DNA from: Clostridia bacterium
Lineage (GTDB): Bacteria; Bacillota; Clostridia; TANB77; CAG-508
DNA length: 7,575 nt
Assembly: GCA_900768805.1 (NCBI GenBank)
Contig: CAAGEF010000039.1
Span: 1 to 7,575 of the forward strand
Direction: 5' to 3'
A model generated the notes under the pieces. That model saw only the letters and a list, made by a program, of their open reading frames with translations. It ran no database searches and was not told where the DNA came from. Position numbers and translations under genes: made by a program. Numbering within the stretch: position 1 is the stretch's first letter; the number at the start of each line of letters is the position of its first letter. Below, piece by piece: positions 5,174 to 7,575 of this stretch.

Positions 5174-5757
5174 AAAACAATACTAATTGCTAAACCATCA
5201 CCAATATCTAATATTGTAGTTTCTAAAAGTGGATTTTCAGTTGAATCTTTTATATATTCCCTTAAATGTCTTACCGCAGTTCTTTGTTTATGATTATTAT
5301 AATCACTCATTACATAACCTTTATATAAAATATTATCAGCAATTATTATACTCCCTTTATGTGATAATCTTATTGCTTCTTGAAGAAATATCGGATATTT
5401 TCCTTTATTTGCATCTATGAACAATATATCGTATTTTTCTGAAAAACTTGGAAGTATTTCTACTGCATTCCCTACATGGATATTGATTCTGTTTGCAACT
5501 CCTATTTTTTCTATATTTTCCCTAGCTTCTTTTGCTCGTTCTTCATTTAATTCTATTGTATCTATTATAGCATTTGGAGCATATTTTGCAAACATACTTG
5601 CAGAATATCCAACTGCTGTTCCTATTTCTAAAATTCGTTTTGGTAATTCTTTTTCTAAAATTTCTTTTATTTTTTCCAAAGAATCATCCATTATAATTGG
5701 AATATGATTTTCTAATGCTCTTGCTTTTACGATTTCTAATTCTTTTTCGTTAAACAT
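5170..5757 (-). CDS. trmR: TrmR-like SAM-dependent O-methyltransferase (tRNA ho5U34), short N-terminus
   Basis: This 195-residue protein is a class I, family 3 O-methyltransferase. SAM motif I is RILEIGTAVGYSA (41-53), the acidic ribose-binding residue is E69 in IDTIELNEERA, then YDILFIDANKGKYP (109-122) and metal-site IIADNILYKG (138-147). The leading ENHIPII (16-22) and terminal VGDGLAIS-type DIGDGLAIS (184-192) match B. subtilis TrmR (YrrM), which methylates 5-hydroxyuridine at tRNA position 34 to 5-methoxyuridine. Compared with TrmR it lacks about 20-25 N-terminal residues. The ATG at 5755-5757 is the only usable start: an in-frame TAA lies 18 bases upstream and the next Met (23) is beyond conserved residues. 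Its Shine-Dalgarno is 31 bases away across a perfect hairpin. It follows typA in the same direction; the U32-type TrhP hydroxylase often paired with it is not adjacent. Assignment as TrmR rather than another family-3 enzyme is likely, not certain. Confidence 0.82.
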   Translation of the reverse strand: MFNEKELEIVKARALENHIPIIMDDSLEKIKEILEKELPKRILEIGTAVGYSASMFAKYAPNAIIDTIELNEERAKEARENIEKIGVANRINIHVGNAVEILPSFSEKYDILFIDANKGKYPIFLQEAIRLSHKGSIIIADNILYKGYVMSDYNNHKQRTAVRHLREYIKDSTENPLLETTILDIGDGLAISIVL

Positions 5758-5799
5758 ATTTATAATATGATATTTTTAATATCATATTCTCCTTTCCTG
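5758..5799 (-). promoter_or_regulatory. Hairpin-bridged ribosome binding site of the TrmR-like gene
   Basis: On the minus strand the order is AGGAAAGGAG (core AAAGGAG 5789-5795), then an 11-bp perfect hairpin AATATGATATT / AATATCATATT (5778-5788 / 5764-5774, three-base loop), then six bases, then the ATG at 5757. Linear spacing from Shine-Dalgarno to ATG is 31 bases, far too long; with the 25-base hairpin folded out it is six, which is optimal. A short overlapping ORF (5750-5785) also begins within the hairpin. No other ribosome binding site precedes the ATG. Confidence 0.65.
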
Positions 5800-5806
5800 T
5801 ATTTTA

Positions 5807-5842
5807 AACAAATAGGACAATAACGTAAATACGATATTGTCC
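5807..5842 (-). terminator. Terminator-like hairpin after typA
   Basis: GGACAATA (5815-5822) pairs with TATTGTCC (5835-5842); after an A-A mismatch the inner CGT/ACG (5824-5826/5831-5833) adds three pairs around loop AAAT. On the minus strand it begins about 15 bases after the typA stop, and the tail is TATTTGTTT, a modest T-run. It may be leaky, which would let typA transcripts reach the TrmR-like gene, for which I see no convincing promoter. Confidence 0.65.
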
Positions 5843-5856
5843 CCCAAGTTTTTAAT

Positions 5857-7575
5857 TTAAGCCTTCATTGCAGATCTTGCAGCTCTTTCTCTTTCTTTGT
5901 TATCTAATATAACTTTTCTTAATCTAATATTTAATGGTGTTACTTCTACTAATTCATCATCTTGAATAAATTCAATAGCTTTCTCTAAACTCATTTGAAT
6001 TGGTGGAACTAATCTTAATGCTTCATCTGAACCTGAAGCTCTAGTATTTGTTAAATGTTTTTCTTTGCATACATTTATAGCTAAATCTTCACTTCTTGAA
6101 TTTAATCCAACTATCATACCTTCATAAACTTCAATTCCAGGACCTATAAATAATTCTCCTTTATCTTGAGCGTTATATAAACCATAAGTAATTGATTTTC
6201 CAGCTTCAAAAGCAACTATTGTTCCTCTAGTTCTGGCTTGAACTTCTCCTTTAAATGGTTCATAACCATCAAACATACTGCTCATTATTCCAGTACCTTT
6301 TGTATCTGTTAAAAATTCTGTTCTATATCCGATTAAACCTCTTGATGGAATTCTAAATTCAACTTTAGTATGACCAGTTTCTGCAGGCTCCATATTAATC
6401 ATTTCAGCTTTTCTTCTACCTAATTTTTCTATTACTGTTCCTATACAATCGTCAGGTACATTTACTGTCAATCTTTCCATTGGTTCACATTTTTGACCAT
6501 CAATTTCTTTAAATATAACTTTTGGTCTAGATACTAATAATTCAAAACCTTCTCTTCTCATTGTTTCAATTAAAATTGATAAATGAAGTTCTCCTCTTCC
6601 ACATACTTCAAATGCATCTGGAGTATCTGTTTCTTTAACTCTTAAACTTACATTTCTTTCTAACTCTTTAAATAATCTATCTCTTAAATGTCTTGAAGTA
6701 ATGAATTGACCTTCTCTACCAGCTAGTGGTCCATTATTAACACTAAATGTCATAGAAACTGTAGGCTCGTCTATATCAACAAAAGGAATTTTTTCAGGAT
6801 TATTATAATCACAAATTGTATCTCCTATATTTATATCAGCAACGCCTGATAGAGCAACTATGTCTCCAGCTCCAACTGTTTCAACTTCTATTCTTTTTAA
6901 ACCTTCATAAGTATATAATTTTGTAACTCTTGCTGTATCTGTTTTCTCAGCTTTACAAATTGCAATTGGCATATTTAAATTCAATGTACCTCTTTCGATT
7001 CTTCCAATTGCAATTCTTCCAACATAATCGTCATATTCAATATTTGAAACTAACATTTGAGCAGTTCCATCTAAATCACAATTTGGCGCTTCAATTGTAT
7101 TTATTATTGTTTCAAATAAACATTGTAAGTCTTCTCCAGGTGTATTTAAATCCATAGTAGCTGTCCCTTGTTTTCCAGATGCATATACAACTGGAAAATC
7201 TAATTGATCATCATTAGCATCAAGTTCAATAAATAATTCTAATACTTCATCTACAACTTTTTCTGGTCTTGCTCCAGGTCTGTCTATTTTATTTATAACA
7301 ACTATAGGTTTTAGATTTAAAGCCAAAGATTTTTTTAAAACTTCTCTTGTTTGTGGCATAGCTCCTTCAAAAGAATCAACTAATAGGACAACACCATCAA
7401 CCATTTTTAATACTCTTTCAACTTCTCCACCAAAATCAGCATGTCCAGGAGTATCAACTATATTTATTTTATAATCTTTGTAATGTACTGCTGTATTTTT
7501 AGAAAGTATTGTAATTCCTCTTTCTCTCTCTAAATCATTTGAATCCATTACTCTTTCTTCAACTTGTTCGTTTGC
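5857..7575 (-). CDS. typA: Translational GTPase TypA/BipA, partial (N-terminus beyond window)
   Basis: TypA/BipA is an EF-G-like ribosome-associated GTPase involved in 50S assembly and stress or cold adaptation. The frame is open to the right edge, so 572 residues are visible; the first are ANEQVEERVMDSNDLERERG, which align with about residue 34 of the family. About 33 residues are missing, including the P-loop HVDHGKTT. The ATG at 7546-7548 encodes the conserved internal Met of VMDSNDLE and is not the start. Visible-residue positions: switch I RERGITI (17-23), G3 DTPGHADF (41-48), G4 NKIDRPGARP (95-104), G5 SGKQG (133-137), then EF-Tu-like domain 2, EF-G-like domains (SGRGELH-like CGRGELHLSILIETMRREG; IPSRGLIGYRTEF) and the TypA-specific C-terminus with LTNTRASGSDEA and VPPIQMSLEKAIEFI. 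Nothing is broken. A terminator-like hairpin follows. Confidence 0.97.
   Translation of the reverse strand, partial: ANEQVEERVMDSNDLERERGITILSKNTAVHYKDYKINIVDTPGHADFGGEVERVLKMVDGVVLLVDSFEGAMPQTREVLKKSLALNLKPIVVINKIDRPGARPEKVVDEVLELFIELDANDDQLDFPVVYASGKQGTATMDLNTPGEDLQCLFETIINTIEAPNCDLDGTAQMLVSNIEYDDYVGRIAIGRIERGTLNLNMPIAICKAEKTDTARVTKLYTYEGLKRIEVETVGAGDIVALSGVADINIGDTICDYNNPEKIPFVDIDEPTVSMTFSVNNGPLAGREGQFITSRHLRDRLFKELERNVSLRVKETDTPDAFEVCGRGELHLSILIETMRREGFELLVSRPKVIFKEIDGQKCEPMERLTVNVPDDCIGTVIEKLGRRKAEMINMEPAETGHTKVEFRIPSRGLIGYRTEFLTDTKGTGIMSSMFDGYEPFKGEVQARTRGTIVAFEAGKSITYGLYNAQDKGELFIGPGIEVYEGMIVGLNSRSEDLAINVCKEKHLTNTRASGSDEALRLVPPIQMSLEKAIEFIQDDELVEVTPLNIRLRKVILDNKERERAARSAMKA

Noticed and set aside
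5801..5829. Promoter TTTACG-N17-TAAAAT for the TrmR-like gene
   Set aside because: Hexamers are moderate, but the start point would fall near 5794, inside the Shine-Dalgarno, leaving no leader; it also overlaps the typA terminator hairpin.
7546..7548. ATG as the start of typA
   Set aside because: It is the conserved internal Met of VMDSNDLE; in-frame conserved codons continue upstream to the window edge and there is no ribosome binding site.
1..7575. CRISPR array, tRNA, rRNA, insertion sequence or integrative element
   Set aside because: No regularly spaced direct repeats, no tRNA-like cloverleaf, no conserved rRNA segments and no transposase or recombinase coding sequence were seen on either strand.

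Overview
This 7,575-base window is strongly AT-rich, with short AT-rich intergenic gaps, A/T-ending codons, consensus sigma-A promoters and AAGGAG-type ribosome binding sites. With the DUF421/DUF4363 pair and Bacillus-like versions of GlmU, TrmR and TypA, this points to a low-GC Firmicute, most likely an uncultured member of the Clostridia (inference; no rRNA or marker phylogeny is available here). The left edge is a true contig end: bases 1-14 match the 3' tail of an Illumina TruSeq adapter and are not genomic.

Layout, left to right. (a) 15-694, minus: N-terminal ~226 residues of a secreted beta-rich/fibronectin III-like surface protein, cut by the contig end and driven by a perfect TTGACA-N17-TATAAT promoter. 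(b) 776-1771, minus: mreB, the actin-like rod-shape protein, with its own good promoter. (c) 1853-2911, minus: a two-gene operon, a DUF421 (YetF-like) membrane protein followed by a DUF4363 protein, with the stop of the first directly abutting the start of the second. (d) 2912-3031: a divergent intergenic region with an 11-bp inverted repeat. (e) 3032-3406, plus: the only plus-strand gene, a small four-helix membrane protein (PF04020-like), followed by a terminator. (f) 3480-3592, plus: a non-coding stretch with hairpins, an orphan Shine-Dalgarno-like motif and a terminator; a candidate small RNA or broken/leader ORF. (g) 3657-4940, minus: glmU, with its own promoter and terminator and a left-handed beta-helix about two coils shorter than usual. 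(h) 5170-5757, minus: a TrmR-like O-methyltransferase whose only good Shine-Dalgarno is separated from its ATG by a perfect hairpin. (i) 5857 to the right edge, minus: typA/bipA, lacking about 33 N-terminal residues because the window ends.

Functionally this is a housekeeping stretch: cell-wall precursor supply (GlmU makes UDP-GlcNAc), spatial control of wall synthesis (MreB), translation and tRNA modification (TypA, TrmR), and small envelope proteins. I see no mobile element, CRISPR array, tRNA or rRNA, and no clear new multi-gene system. The most interesting signals are small: the hairpin-bridged translation start of the TrmR-like gene, the shortened GlmU, and the unexplained structured segment downstream of the PF04020-like gene.
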